A stretch of DNA of 64,000 bases from Anaerovorax sp. IOR16 (GTDB lineage: Bacteria > Bacillota > Clostridia > Peptostreptococcales > Anaerovoracaceae): NCBI RefSeq assembly GCF_017168145.1, contig NZ_JADQTL010000009.1, forward strand, positions 1 through 64,000. The letters run 5' to 3'. The notes under the pieces were generated by a model that was given only the letters and a program-made list of their open reading frames with translations, had not been told where the DNA came from and made no database searches. The number at the start of each line of letters is the position of its first letter. Position 1 is the stretch's first letter. This document shows positions 25,458-35,235 of the stretch, one piece after another. Position numbers and translations under genes: made by a program.

Positions 25458-27482
25458 TTAAAAAATAAATAATCCAATCTGATAGACAACAAAAGCAGAA
25501 ATCCAAGCAATGATTGTTTGAAATGTCATTGCTGCTAATGCAATACGGTAACCGCCCATTTCTCTTTTTACTGCGGCCATTGCTGCGACACATGGCATGT
25601 AAAGCAGGCAGAAGGTGAGGAATGAAAAGGCTTGAAGTGGTGTAAATACTTCAGAGAGCATGGAAATTACGGCACTTGTATCGCTTGCGTTCATTAAAAC
25701 GGCAAAGGTACTGATTACTGCTTCTTTCGCCGTCAATCCGGTGATAAGAGCCGTTGCTGCTCTCCAGTCTGCAAAGCCCAATGGTTTAAAAATGGGTGCA
25801 AGCAATTTTCCAAGAGAAGCTAACATACTATTTTGACTATCGGTTACCATATTAAAACCAAAATCAAAGCTTTGCAGTACCCAGATAATGATTGTAGCTA
25901 TAAAAATAATGGTAAATGCTTTAATTAGGAAATCTTTTGCTTTTTCCCACATATGCAAAAGTACTGTTTTAGGCGCAGGGAACCGATAGGAAGGGAGCTC
26001 CATAACAAATGGAACCGGTTTTCCTTTATAAATGGTTTTCTGTAGTAAGAGGCCATAAAGGATACCTACTAAAATACCCATAACATAAAGTGAAAACATT
26101 ACTAACGCTTCGTATTCACTAAAAAAAGCTGCAGTAAAAGTTGCATAAATCGGAAGTTTTGCACTGCATGACATAAATGGAGTCAACAGGATGGTCATTT
26201 TTCGATCTCTTTCACTTGGAAGCGTTCTGGTTGCCATAATAGCAGGAACCGAACAGCCGAAACCAATCAGCATAGGTACAAAAGAACGGCCGGAAAGTCC
26301 GATTTTACGCAGCAATTTGTCCATGACAAAGGCGACGCGAGCCATGTATCCGCTGTCTTCCAGAATGGAGAGAAAGCAAAATAGGATAACAATCGTTGGA
26401 AGGAAGGAAAGAACACTTCCAACACCGACAAAAACACCGTCTATTACCAAAGAATGAAGAGCCGGGCTCACGCCAGCCGACTGCATTGCTTGACTGGTAA
26501 GCGCCGTGAATTCATCAATTCCCATAGCTAGTAAATTGCTTAATGCCGCGCCAAAAAGGCCAAATGTCAGCCAAAATACCAGCAACATAATTCCTAAAAA
26601 AATAGGAATGGCGAAATATTTATGTGTCAGAATATTGTCAATTTTTACAGAACGCAAGTGTTCCTTCGTTTCACCGGCTTTTACTACGGTGGCAGCACAA
26701 ACTTTTTCGATATAAGCATAACGCATATCAGCCATGGCGGCTTCACGGTCTGTTTTTAGGTGTGACTCCATATCTTCTACTATATGGCCGATGATATCAA
26801 TTTCCGGTTCCATCAGCTTTAGTGCAGTCATAACCGGTTCATCACCCTCTACAATTTTTGTTGCAGCAAAGCGAAGGGGAAGTCCTGCTTGTTTCGCTTC
26901 ATCCACAATAAGATGTGCAATGGAATGTATGGCAGTATGAACGTAGCCCTTACAAAAATCAAGTTTTTTTGGACGTTGCTGTTGTTCTGCAATTTTGATT
27001 GTTCGAAGAGTCAGCTCTTCCGTTCCTTCATTCTTACTGGCAGAAATAGGAACTACAGGAATACCCAACTCTTCCTGCAATTTTGCAATATCAATAGAAG
27101 CTCCACTGGCACGAACTTCATCCATCATGTTTAAGGCCAAAACCATTGGAAGGTCCAATTCCATTAGTTGCAGGGTCAGGTATAAGTTTCGTTCAATGCT
27201 GGTCGCATCAATGATATTAATAATACAATCAGGTTTTTCTTGTAATAAATAGTCTCTTGTGACTACCTCTTCAGCCGTGTATGGTGACAACGAGTAAATG
27301 CCGGGCAAATCAATGACCGTAACGCCCTTGTGCTTACGAATGCTTCCTTCTTTTTTTTCTACTGTTACACCGGGGAAATTCCCAACATGCTGATTGCTCC
27401 CGGTCAATTGATTAAATAGGGTGGTTTTTCCGCAATTTGGATTGCCAATCAAAGCTATTTTCAAAGCAGTGCTGTTATTCAT
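25458..27482 (-). CDS. feoB: Ferrous iron transporter FeoB
   Basis: A GTP-dependent Fe(II) importer of the inner membrane, 674 residues. The N-terminal G domain has GNPNCGKTTLFN (P-loop), NFPGVTVEKKEG (switch region), DLPGIYSL (G3) and NMMDE (G4); a short helical spacer follows, then about 8-10 membrane segments with the Gate blocks GFGCSVPAIMATRTL and FMSCSAKLPIYATF, including the conserved cysteines. The length is near the usual 660-780. The start ATG overlaps the feoA stop by 4 nt (ATGA), so the two are co-translated, and both lie behind a promoter with an operator-like palindrome. Confidence 0.97.
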   Translation of the reverse strand: MNNSTALKIALIGNPNCGKTTLFNQLTGSNQHVGNFPGVTVEKKEGSIRKHKGVTVIDLPGIYSLSPYTAEEVVTRDYLLQEKPDCIINIIDATSIERNLYLTLQLMELDLPMVLALNMMDEVRASGASIDIAKLQEELGIPVVPISASKNEGTEELTLRTIKIAEQQQRPKKLDFCKGYVHTAIHSIAHLIVDEAKQAGLPLRFAATKIVEGDEPVMTALKLMEPEIDIIGHIVEDMESHLKTDREAAMADMRYAYIEKVCAATVVKAGETKEHLRSVKIDNILTHKYFAIPIFLGIMLLVFWLTFGLFGAALSNLLAMGIDEFTALTSQAMQSAGVSPALHSLVIDGVFVGVGSVLSFLPTIVILFCFLSILEDSGYMARVAFVMDKLLRKIGLSGRSFVPMLIGFGCSVPAIMATRTLPSERDRKMTILLTPFMSCSAKLPIYATFTAAFFSEYEALVMFSLYVMGILVGILYGLLLQKTIYKGKPVPFVMELPSYRFPAPKTVLLHMWEKAKDFLIKAFTIIFIATIIIWVLQSFDFGFNMVTDSQNSMLASLGKLLAPIFKPLGFADWRAATALITGLTAKEAVISTFAVLMNASDTSAVISMLSEVFTPLQAFSFLTFCLLYMPCVAAMAAVKREMGGYRIALAAMTFQTIIAWISAFVVYQIGLFIF

Positions 27483-27709
27483 GATGACAGTTCCTCCACT
27501 TCGATTTTTTTTGCATCATCCAATCGGATGGTCAGTTCATAACTGCGTAAATGCAGTTCAATTGGGTCACCCATTGGAGCGACCTTACGTATCATAATTT
27601 TTGTATTGGGGGTAATGCCCATATCTAATAATCTTCTTCGCAGGGCACCTTCTCCGCCGATTTTACGAACAACACCGGAAGTCCCTACTTTAAGTTCATT
27701 TAATTTCAT
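27479..27709 (-). CDS. feoA: FeoA, small SH3-like partner of FeoB
   Basis: A 76-residue cytoplasmic protein with the FeoA fold that helps FeoB import ferrous iron. Visible family features are LKVGTSGVVRKIGGEGALRRR, LLDMGITPNTKIMIRKVAP, and a C-terminal strand ELTIRLDDAKKIEVEE. It is the first gene of the feoAB operon and overlaps feoB by 4 nt. The ribosome site AAAGGGA lies upstream. Confidence 0.95.
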   Translation of the reverse strand: MKLNELKVGTSGVVRKIGGEGALRRRLLDMGITPNTKIMIRKVAPMGDPIELHLRSYELTIRLDDAKKIEVEELSS

Positions 27710-27729
27710 ATGTGAATCCCTTTCTATGG

Positions 27730-27777
27730 ATGTTAGCGTCTGCTAACATAATACTCTTAATACCCTCATTTTGTCAA
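27730..27777 (-). promoter_or_regulatory. feoAB promoter with an operator palindrome
   Basis: On the minus strand TTGACA (27772-27777), an 18-nt spacer and TATTAT (27748-27753). Overlapping the -10 end and the expected start is the palindrome ATGTTAGC-AGAC-GCTAACAT (27730-27749). The GTTAGC/GCTAAC halves resemble operators of DtxR/IdeR-type iron repressors. Iron repression of feoAB is expected from other bacteria; the actual regulator is not in the window. Confidence 0.75.
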
Positions 27778-27886
27778 GATAAAACAATGCATGACAGTCT
27801 TTGTCGGAAGAAATAAATTGTAAGACAACATCTAAGAAATAGAAGCATATGATAAGTTATATAAATGTTAGAAAGGAATGAGTAAA

Positions 27887-28288
27887 ATGAATCCAATGAT
27901 TATGGATTATGGTCCAGAACCATATGTAGCAAATCTTGAAACGATTTCAGAATTCAATGATAATTTTCGCTCTGCTTTATGGACCGGAGAACACCTACAG
28001 GTTGTCTTAATGAGTATCTTGCCGGGAGAGGATATTGGTTTGGAGGAACATCCTGAGCTGGATCAATTTATACTTATTGAAGATGGGAAGGGAACGGTAA
28101 AGATGGGTGATACAAAAGATGACTTAGATTACGAAACGAGTTTTTATGAAGAATATGCGATTATAATCCCTGCAGGTAAATGGCATAACATAATTAACAC
28201 GGGGGATATACCGATTAAGTTGGTAACAATATATGCACCTCCGGAGCATCCTCGCGGTACGATGCAGAAAGACAAACCAAAAGAATAA
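27887..28288 (+). CDS. Small cupin-domain protein
   Basis: A 133-residue single-domain cupin. The double-stranded beta-helix motifs are visible: EDIGLEEHPELDQFILIEDGKG (motif 1, with His, Glu-like metal ligands) and IIIPAGKWHNIINTGDIPIKL (motif 2, with His). Cupins of this size bind a metal and often a small acid or sugar; no substrate can be assigned. The start is set at the ATG at 27887, 9 nt after AAAGGA, instead of the ATG at 27878 that abuts it. It reads divergently from feoAB, with no sign of joint function beyond possible metal binding. Confidence 0.85.
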   Translation: MNPMIMDYGPEPYVANLETISEFNDNFRSALWTGEHLQVVLMSILPGEDIGLEEHPELDQFILIEDGKGTVKMGDTKDDLDYETSFYEEYAIIIPAGKWHNIINTGDIPIKLVTIYAPPEHPRGTMQKDKPKE

Positions 28289-28304
28289 TAAGTGATACAA
28301 AAAA

Positions 28305-28345
28305 TTAAGGCTGACAATTCTGATCGAAATGTCAGCCTAATTTTT
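28305..28345. terminator. Bidirectional terminator between cupin gene and panD
   Basis: Stem AGGCTGACA (28308-28316) / TGTCAGCCT (28330-28338), loop ATTCTGATCGAAA, flanked by AATT on one side and AATTTTT on the other, serving both convergent transcripts. Confidence 0.85.
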
Positions 28346-28346
28346 A

Positions 28347-28730
28347 TTACTTAATTTCACCGTGTGTTTCATAACGGGAACATTGTTTTATTTGGTTTTC
28401 ATCATCTACAAATACAACATGTGGCTTATGTTCTTTTGCTTCGGTTTGATTGAGTTGGCAGTAACACATAATAATTATTTTATCTCCGGGCTGTACACAA
28501 CGGGCGGCAGCACCATTTAAGCAAATCATACCAGAACCTCGCTCCCCGGCAATGGTATAAGTTTCAAAACGGTTGCCATTATTAATGTCTACAATTTGGA
28601 CCATTTCATATTCTAAAATATTTGCAGCATCAAGCAAATCAGCATCAACAGTGATGCTCCCTACATAGTTTAATTCTGCTTGCTTTACAGTTGCTCGATG
28701 AATTTTTCCTTTTAACATGGTTAGGTTCAT
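28347..28730 (-). CDS. panD: Aspartate 1-decarboxylase
   Basis: Makes beta-alanine from aspartate for pantothenate. The 127-residue proenzyme is self-cleaved between Gly24 and Ser25 (YVGSITVD) to form the catalytic pyruvoyl group; Lys7 and His11 of [11 protein letters not shown] are also conserved, and the block [21 protein letters not shown]-like region marks the C-terminal half. The start is set at the ATG at 28728-28730, behind AAAGGAAAAG, giving a protein of family length instead of the 27-nt longer frame. It is the last gene of the panG-panB-panC-panD operon and starts 14 nt after the panC stop. Confidence 0.96.
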   Translation of the reverse strand: MNLTMLKGKIHRATVKQAELNYVGSITVDADLLDAANILEYEMVQIVDINNGNRFETYTIAGERGSGMICLNGAAARCVQPGDKIIIMCYCQLNQTEAKEHKPHVVFVDDENQIKQCSRYETHGEIK

Positions 28731-28744
28731 CTTTTCCTTCCTTT

Positions 28745-29593
28745 CTATTCTGGCCAATAAAAATTATCAATTAAACGGGTTTTTCCAATATATACAGCAA
28801 TAGCACACAATACAGGGCGATCAATGATTTTAACTGGCTGCATGGAAGAGCTGTCTACAATGTTAATGTAGTCAATTTTAGCCAGAGGTTCTTTTTTAAT
28901 CCAATCTGTCATAGTGGTAATTAGGGATTCGGTATTCCTTTCTCCCTGCACTAGACATTGTTTTCCAAGAGAAAGTGCTTGGGAGAGTATGAGTGCAGCT
29001 TTTCTTTCTTCGGAATTAAGGTAAGTGTTTCGAGAACTTTTAGCGAGTCCATCTTCTTCACGGATAATAGGGCAGCCGATGATTTCAATGTCAAAATTTA
29101 AATCTCGGACCATTCGCTGAATGATTGCCAATTGCTGTGCATCTTTTTTTCCGAAATAAGCACGATTCGGTGTTATAATGTGGAACAGCTTTGTAACAAT
29201 GGTACAAACACCACGGAAATGACCGGGACGGCTTTTTCCGCATAGTTCTTCACCGAGTACTTCCATATTGACATAGGTAGTGTAATCAGAAGCATACATT
29301 TCCTCAGCAGACGGATAAAACAAAAGGGAAGCACCTGCTTGCTCGCAGAGTTGACTGTCCCAATTTAAGTCGCGTGGATAGGCTGCAAGGTCTTCTTTTG
29401 GCCCAAACTGTGTTGGATTGACAAAATCACTTACGACGACTCGGTCGTTTTCTTTTACTGCTCTCTCAATTAAACTTTTATGACCTTCGTGTAAAAATCC
29501 CATGGTAGGAACTAAGCCCACGGACAGACCTTGTGCCTTCCATTCTTTTATGAGTTGACGAACTTCAGATATGGTATTAACGATAGGAATCAT
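28745..29593 (-). CDS. panC: Pantothenate synthetase
   Basis: Condenses pantoate and beta-alanine with ATP to pantothenate. The 282 residues have the nucleotidyltransferase fold with [14 protein letters not shown] (HxGH motif), [52 protein letters not shown] and the KSSRNTYL region, matching the family throughout. It starts 35 nt after panB with AAAGGAG as ribosome site and is followed by panD after 14 nt. Confidence 0.97.
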   Translation of the reverse strand: MIPIVNTISEVRQLIKEWKAQGLSVGLVPTMGFLHEGHKSLIERAVKENDRVVVSDFVNPTQFGPKEDLAAYPRDLNWDSQLCEQAGASLLFYPSAEEMYASDYTTYVNMEVLGEELCGKSRPGHFRGVCTIVTKLFHIITPNRAYFGKKDAQQLAIIQRMVRDLNFDIEIIGCPIIREEDGLAKSSRNTYLNSEERKAALILSQALSLGKQCLVQGERNTESLITTMTDWIKKEPLAKIDYINIVDSSSMQPVKIIDRPVLCAIAVYIGKTRLIDNFYWPE

Positions 29594-29628
29594 ATTAATT
29601 CTCCTTTTTTATAAAATAATGATAGTTA

Positions 29629-30456
29629 TTAATATAATTTGTCAATAATGGAATCGTCGATGCAAAATGTATGCTCTTTTTGAGGAAAAGCGCCGCTCTG
29701 TATCTCTTGGATATATGATGCAAAGGCTTGTTTCATTTGTATACCGACATTCGTATATTGTTTTACAAATTTAGGGGTAAAGTCTGAATACATTCCAATC
29801 ATATCTTGGTAAACCAAAATTTGTCCGTCACACCCTGCACCCGCACCAATCCCAATGGTTGGTATGGAAAGAGTTTCACTGATTTTTTGTGCTAGTTTTT
29901 CCGGTACACATTCTAATACAAGAGCAAAAGCACCTGCTGCTTCAACGGCTTTTGCATCATCCAGAAGAGCTTGTGCAGCTTCTTGACTTTTTCCTTGGAC
30001 TTTAAATCCTCCAAAGGCATGAATGGATTGTGGCGTAAGACCAAGATGAGCCATTACTGGAATCGAGGAACGTGTGATGGCTTTAATTTCTTTGCAGAAA
30101 GTGGCACCACCCTCTAATTTTACGGCTTGTGCACCACCCTCCTTAATTAATCGGCCGGCATTGAAAACGGCTTGTTCTATGCTGGTATGGTAAGACATAA
30201 AGGGCATATCGGCTACGATAAGGCAATTTTTTGCACCTCGTGCAACCGCTTTTGTATGATGCAGCATATCCTCCATTGTTACAGCGAGCGTGTCCTCGTA
30301 GCCTAACATTACCATTCCTAAGGAGTCGCCGACTAATATACCGTGAATACCAGACTGATCCATTAATTTCGCTGTGGAATAATCATAGGCAGTGAGCATA
30401 CTAAGCTTTTGTCCGGTTTTCTTTGCATCTTTAAAAGTGATTGCTGTATTTTTCAT
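29629..30456 (-). CDS. panB: 3-methyl-2-oxobutanoate hydroxymethyltransferase
   Basis: Makes ketopantoate from alpha-ketoisovalerate and methylene-THF, the entry step of pantoate synthesis. The 275 residues show the family TIM barrel: [69 protein letters not shown] and [21 protein letters not shown]. The start overlaps the end of panG by 26 nt with GGGAGG inside panG, indicating tight coupling. Confidence 0.97.
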   Translation of the reverse strand: MKNTAITFKDAKKTGQKLSMLTAYDYSTAKLMDQSGIHGILVGDSLGMVMLGYEDTLAVTMEDMLHHTKAVARGAKNCLIVADMPFMSYHTSIEQAVFNAGRLIKEGGAQAVKLEGGATFCKEIKAITRSSIPVMAHLGLTPQSIHAFGGFKVQGKSQEAAQALLDDAKAVEAAGAFALVLECVPEKLAQKISETLSIPTIGIGAGAGCDGQILVYQDMIGMYSDFTPKFVKQYTNVGIQMKQAFASYIQEIQSGAFPQKEHTFCIDDSIIDKLY

Positions 30457-31315
30457 TGTTTTTTCCTCCCATTTTCTCAGATAACAGTTGTTCTACTTTT
30501 TCATAAGAACGATTAGGGTGTTTTTTTCTTGCAATTTCTAATAACTTATTTGATAAAATTAGGTAAAGCATTGTTTCTTCTTCCCCTAGGAAATCAAGAT
30601 GGTGCAAAACAGTTGCAGCATCTCCTCGTTCAATTGGGCCGGTAAGAGCTTCTTTTAAGCTCGTTGCACATAACTTTTCCATATTTCCAAGCATTAAAGG
30701 ATTAAGTGCTTGCTGGGCAAGGGAATCTGAGAACCCACAACGAATGAGTAAGTCCTGTGACATTTTTGCAAGAGCAAGCATTTGATTGCTTGCACATACC
30801 GCGGCTGCATGATACAGTGTCTTTTTTTCTCCGGATATAATTTGAACGGAGTTTCCTAAGCTCTCAAGCATTGTTTTTATTTCGTTCAAATAAAAAAAGG
30901 AGCCTTCCAGGGTAAATACCGCCCTTTGAAGCTCCTTATAAGAATCCATTCGACTGCTGATTGCATACAACGGATGCACGGAATAACCAAAAGCTCCAAG
31001 GGCTTCGATTCCGTCAAAAACCGATGCGGATAAACAACCACTGCAGTGACATATTTTTTTATTTTGAATCGACAGCTTTTTTATGTCATCCCATAAAATT
31101 TCAATTTCACCGTCAGGGACGGTAAGGAATAGGGTATCACTCACATCCAAAAGCGCTTTTAAATTAGAAAAAGCAAGCGAATTTGTAAATGCTGCTGCTG
31201 ATTTTGCAGATTCGAAATTTCTGCTATAATAGCCGGTTACGTTAATACCGTACAGGCTGAAGTATTTACCAAGGGAAAAACCAACTTTTCCTGCACCGAT
31301 AAATCCTATTTGCAT
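30431..31315 (-). CDS. panG: PanG-type ketopantoate reductase (Rossmann + DUF2520)
   Basis: A 294-residue NAD(P)-binding protein, first gene of the pan operon. The N-terminal Rossmann fold begins with [19 protein letters not shown]; then [14 protein letters not shown] and [10 protein letters not shown], and the C-terminal helical domain (DUF2520) with [17 protein letters not shown] and [20 protein letters not shown] protein of this type, PanG, replaces PanE as ketopantoate reductase in Francisella and several Firmicutes; the operon position strongly supports the same job here, between PanB and PanC. The start is the ATG at 31313-31315, 7 nt after AGGAGGT; a GTG 9 nt upstream overlaps that site. 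No panE is seen. Confidence 0.88.
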   Translation of the reverse strand: MQIGFIGAGKVGFSLGKYFSLYGINVTGYYSRNFESAKSAAAFTNSLAFSNLKALLDVSDTLFLTVPDGEIEILWDDIKKLSIQNKKICHCSGCLSASVFDGIEALGAFGYSVHPLYAISSRMDSYKELQRAVFTLEGSFFYLNEIKTMLESLGNSVQIISGEKKTLYHAAAVCASNQMLALAKMSQDLLIRCGFSDSLAQQALNPLMLGNMEKLCATSLKEALTGPIERGDAATVLHHLDFLGEEETMLYLILSNKLLEIARKKHPNRSYEKVEQLLSEKMGGKNNEKYSNHF

Positions 31316-31351
31316 GCGTACCACCTCCTAAAAAAGAGTGATACACCCGGT

Positions 31352-31444
31352 CCCATTCCATAGGATATGGGCTGTTTTCAAATAAAAAAATAATTCTGCT
31401 TTGGTATAGTTTCCGTCTGTTTTTTTGGAATACTACCCAAAAGC
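31352..31444 (-). promoter_or_regulatory. Structured 5' leader of the pan operon (two hairpins, pan-motif candidate)
   Basis: Between promoter and panG the minus strand folds into two hairpins. The first (31398-31444) pairs GGTA...TTCC with GGAA...TACC around a 12-nt A-rich loop, with unpaired A on both strands. The second (31352-31371) pairs CCCAT-A-TCC with GGA-ATGGG, with one bulged A. The known pan RNA motif is a hairpin with bulged adenosines, often in tandem, found before pantothenate genes in Firmicutes, so this is a good candidate; an Rfam model was not run. Confidence 0.5.
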
Positions 31445-31473
31445 AGTATAGCATACGTTTTTTGCAGTTACAA
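31445..31473 (-). promoter_or_regulatory. Promoter of the panGBCD operon
   Basis: Minus-strand TTGTAA (31468-31473), a 17-nt spacer and TATACT (31445-31450). The predicted start near 31438 puts the first leader hairpin at the very 5' end of the RNA. The rest of the 485-nt gap to 31801 holds the ATPase promoter and AT-rich DNA. Confidence 0.7.
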
Positions 31474-31673
31474 GAACATATAATAAGGAAATATTTGTGT
31501 TTGTTAAAAAATAGACAAAAATAATTACGGCAAATTATAAAAAATATGTAAAAAATAATTAAAATATATTGTGTGAGTAAAAAAATACAAAGAAATAAAG
31601 TGTTTTCCATATAGATTATCGAAATATAAAGCAGATTACCGTGAAATCTAAAGATATATAAAAAGACTCGAGT

Positions 31674-31701
31674 TTGAATTTTCGGTAAATTAATGTATAA
31701 T
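31674..31701 (+). promoter_or_regulatory. Promoter of the A/V-type ATPase operon
   Basis: TTGAAT (31674-31679), 16-nt spacer, TATAAT (31696-31701), about 100 nt before the first gene. The DNA between 31480 and 31670 is extremely AT-rich and I see no gene there. Confidence 0.7.
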
Positions 31702-31712
31702 GGTTTACAATC

Positions 31713-31764
31713 ATCATTTTGGGGTACATATATCATAATGAGAATGAAAGCGTCTCAAAATGAT
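31713..31764 (+). promoter_or_regulatory. Inverted repeat in the ATPase operon leader
   Basis: Perfect 9-bp arms ATCATTTTG (31713-31721) and CAAAATGAT (31756-31764) just after the promoter. It could be a leader RNA hairpin with a 34-nt loop or an operator pair; no partner is recognised. Confidence 0.3.
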
Positions 31765-31800
31765 AAAAATCAAATTAATAAGGAATAGGAGGCGACGCTG

Positions 31801-32112
31801 TTGGCAATTGAGCAAATTAAGAGGATAAAAGAAGTAGAAGAGGAGGCTGACCAATTGCGCAGAAAGGCAACCGCAGAGGCAAAAGAAATGAGAGCGGAAG
31901 CAGAAAAAAAAGCGCAGGATTTATTGGAAAACGCTCGTCATGAAGCGGAGGATGCCTATAAGCAACAAATCGCAAAGGCAGAAGAAGAAGCAAAAGCGGC
32001 ATATGATGTAACGATTCATAATGCAGAAAAGCAATGTCGTGAAATCATAACGAATGCCAGTGTGCATTTAGAAAATGCCGCAGCAATCATTGTAGGAAGG
32101 GTTGTGAGTTAA
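31801..32112 (+). CDS. A/V-type ATPase peripheral stalk subunit (G/H, NtpF-like)
   Basis: A 103-residue, almost wholly alpha-helical, charged coiled coil (rich in A, E, K and R; heptads over residues about 5-80) that pairs with subunit E to form the outer stalk. The start is TTG at 31801 behind a strong TAGGAGG, which is the only good site. Assignment rests on its place as first gene of the operon and its composition, because sequence conservation in this subunit is low. It ends 1 nt before the subunit I start. Confidence 0.85.
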   Translation: MAIEQIKRIKEVEEEADQLRRKATAEAKEMRAEAEKKAQDLLENARHEAEDAYKQQIAKAEEEAKAAYDVTIHNAEKQCREIITNASVHLENAAAIIVGRVVS

Positions 32113-34101
32113 ATGGCGATTGTTAGAATGCAAAAGCTTTCTGCCATTGGACTTGTTTCTGGTAAGGAGACCTTAATGGAACAGCTTATGAAGCTGGGAG
32201 TTGTTCAACTGAATATTCAGGACAGTAAGTTGAATAATGAAGATTGGGCTGACTTGGTATCGTTAGATGAAAACGATGCAGCGGTTGCAAAGATAGAGGA
32301 TCGTATGGGGAAAGCATACCAAGCTTTAGAGGCAATCGCAAAATATGAAACCGTGAAAAAATCACTTTTTCATACCAGAAGAAAGATGCAAAGAGAACTC
32401 TTTCAGAAATTGGCAGAAGAGAATCAAACGGTTGAAAGTCAAATTGGACGAATCAACGAAGCGTTTGAAGGAATCACCGAATTAATAAATGAGGCTAACA
32501 AAATTGAGGTTGCAAAGCTCGCATTGCTTCCGTGGAAAGACTATAATTTGCCTCTAAACACAAAGGGAACAAAATATTGTGATCTAATTCGAGGCGTTAT
32601 ACCAGCAGCAGCCAGTTTACCAAAGCTCCAGGAAGCTATGGAAGAAAAAACACCTTGTTATGATTTGCAGTTAGTGGCAAGTGATGCAGAACAGCAATAT
32701 ATTTCACTTCTATATTTAAAGAAAGAAAAAAATGAAATAGAAGATGTTCTACGACAATTTGGATTTTCTCCAAGTCAAGGATTGGAATTTGAAGGAGAAC
32801 CACAGCAGGCCATTTCTGCTTATGAACAACAAACGGAAAAAATTAAAGAACAAATACAAGAACTAGAGAAAAAAATTCAAAAAGAGCAAGATGGAAAGCA
32901 TAACATCGAAGTTTATTATGATAGTCTTGCGATTAAAAAAGATCGAGCATTGATCCGGCATCGCCTTTTGGTAACCAATCGTACCTTTTACTTAGAGGGA
33001 TGGACACCAAAGGTAGCGGCAGAAAAGGTAGCAAAGCTATTAGAAGAAAATAATTGTTGGTTTGAAATTACGGATCCGGATAAGGGTGAAGAAACTCCCG
33101 TTCTGATGCAGAATGGTGTATTTTCTGCCCCATTTGAGGCGGTTACAAAACTTTATGCACTTCCGGATTCCAGAGGAATTGACCCGACTCCATATTTTTC
33201 ATTCTTTTATGCGCTGTTCTTTGGAATGATGCTGAGTGATGCGGCTTACGGTTTAATCATCGCCGCTGCTACGTTTATCATTTTAAAGAAGTATCCACTT
33301 GAGGGAATGATGGGACAGTTGATGAAGATGTTCTTCTATTGTGGAATTTCTACTATGTTTTGGGGAATTCTGTTTGGAGGATATTTCGGAGATATAGTTA
33401 CGGTGGTTGCTAAGACCTTCTTTGATGCCGATGTGGTAGTACCTGCCGTATGGTTTAATCCATTGGATGAGCCGATGAAAATGCTTACATTCTCCTTTAT
33501 TTTAGGGGGAATTCATTTATTCTTAGGAATGGGCGTGAGCGGATATATGTCCATTCGAGACGGAAGACCGTGGGATGCGTTATTTGATGTAGGACTTTGG
33601 TACATTCTTTTAATTGGTTTAGTTCTTTGGTTAGGTGGCAAAATGGCCGCACTTGTAGGACCGACAGGCACCAATATTGGAATGTGGATGACAATAGTAG
33701 GAGCTGTAGGTATTTTGATTACCGGAGGAAGAGACAAGAAAGGTCTTGGAAAGCTTACCGGAGGTCTTGGTAGCTTATATGGCATTACCGGATATCTGGC
33801 GGATGTTTTGTCGTATTCCAGACTACTGGCTTTGGGGTTAGCAACTGGTGTTATTGCTTCTGTTATTAATACCTTAGGCAGTCTGGCCGGCGGTGGCATT
33901 GGAGGGGCCATCTTACTTACAATTGTCTTTGTTATCGGTCATGCGTACAATTTATCTATTAATGCGCTGGGGTCATTTGTACATTCCAGCCGTTTACAAT
34001 ATGTAGAGTTTTTTGGTAAGTTCTATGAAAGTGGAGGGGAAGCCTTCCAGCCATTTTATGAAAATACAAAATATGTTGAGATTTCAAGGGAGGAAAACTA
34101 A
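32113..34101 (+). CDS. ntpI: A/V-type ATPase membrane subunit I (a subunit)
   Basis: The membrane stator subunit that gives ions access to the rotor ring. The 662 residues fall into a long cytoplasmic arm with coiled coil (about 1-350) and a C-terminal membrane domain of about 7-8 helices from PTPYFSFFYALFFGMMLSDA on; the block LADVLSYSRLLALGLATGVIA holds the conserved Arg that acts in ion transfer, and FVIGHAYNLSINALGSFVHSSRLQYVEFF follows. It directly abuts its neighbours at both ends. Confidence 0.96.
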   Translation: MAIVRMQKLSAIGLVSGKETLMEQLMKLGVVQLNIQDSKLNNEDWADLVSLDENDAAVAKIEDRMGKAYQALEAIAKYETVKKSLFHTRRKMQRELFQKLAEENQTVESQIGRINEAFEGITELINEANKIEVAKLALLPWKDYNLPLNTKGTKYCDLIRGVIPAAASLPKLQEAMEEKTPCYDLQLVASDAEQQYISLLYLKKEKNEIEDVLRQFGFSPSQGLEFEGEPQQAISAYEQQTEKIKEQIQELEKKIQKEQDGKHNIEVYYDSLAIKKDRALIRHRLLVTNRTFYLEGWTPKVAAEKVAKLLEENNCWFEITDPDKGEETPVLMQNGVFSAPFEAVTKLYALPDSRGIDPTPYFSFFYALFFGMMLSDAAYGLIIAAATFIILKKYPLEGMMGQLMKMFFYCGISTMFWGILFGGYFGDIVTVVAKTFFDADVVVPAVWFNPLDEPMKMLTFSFILGGIHLFLGMGVSGYMSIRDGRPWDALFDVGLWYILLIGLVLWLGGKMAALVGPTGTNIGMWMTIVGAVGILITGGRDKKGLGKLTGGLGSLYGITGYLADVLSYSRLLALGLATGVIASVINTLGSLAGGGIGGAILLTIVFVIGHAYNLSINALGSFVHSSRLQYVEFFGKFYESGGEAFQPFYENTKYVEISREEN

Positions 34102-34602
<501 letters not shown>

Positions 34603-34632
34603 TTCTCTGTAGAAAAATAAGGATGTGAAACA

Positions 34633-35208
34633 ATGGGCATTGAAAAAATAACAGAACAAATCCTAGCGGATGCCAAAGACGATGCCAGAAGAATTTTTGA
34701 TAAAGGGCGTTATGATAGTCGTATTATTGAGCGGCAGGCAGATCACCAAATCAAAATTATGCAGACTGAGGCAGAGGAACGCGGCGTACATGATGCAAAC
34801 ACGCTGAAAAAGAGAAAGGACTCTGTCGCACAGCTAGAAGGGCGAAAGTTACGTCTTGGCGCAAAGCAGGAGGTCATTTCAAAAAGTTTTGATTTGGCGT
34901 TGGAAAAGCTATCAAGTATGGAAGAAGAAGCTTATCTTAACCTACTGGAAAAGGTCATGAACGAAACAGGAATGGAAAAAGGAGAAATTCTTTTAAATAA
35001 AAAAGATCGAAATTCGGTTGGTCAAAAACTAGTGGAACGCGTGAATAAAAAAGGTACAAATTTCACTTTATCGGAAGAGGTTATTTCCGCAAAAGGAGGA
35101 TTTCTTCTTCGAGATGGAGCTGTTGAGGTAAATTCTACCTTGGAAACCATGGTCAATGCCGTAAAGGAAGCGGTAACACCTGAAGTAGTAAAAGTCCTCT
35201 TCAATTAA
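34633..35208 (+). CDS. ntpE: A/V-type ATPase subunit E (peripheral stalk)
   Basis: A 191-residue stalk subunit: charged N-terminal helix (about 1-90) pairing with the small first-gene product, and a C-terminal globular domain (EVISAKGGFLLRDGAVEVN is the family block) that contacts the catalytic head. It starts 30 nt after subunit K behind AAGGATG and ends 27 nt before subunit C. Operon position agrees with the usual order. Confidence 0.9.
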   Translation: MGIEKITEQILADAKDDARRIFDKGRYDSRIIERQADHQIKIMQTEAEERGVHDANTLKKRKDSVAQLEGRKLRLGAKQEVISKSFDLALEKLSSMEEEAYLNLLEKVMNETGMEKGEILLNKKDRNSVGQKLVERVNKKGTNFTLSEEVISAKGGFLLRDGAVEVNSTLETMVNAVKEAVTPEVVKVLFN

Positions 35209-35235
35209 AAAATCCAGCGGAAAGGAGGAAGGACT

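Noticed and set aside
31266-31736. Open frame of 156 codons on the minus strand before panG
   Set aside because: It overlaps the pan promoter, leader and panG in another frame, has cysteine/phenylalanine-rich composition of AT-rich noncoding DNA and no ribosome site.
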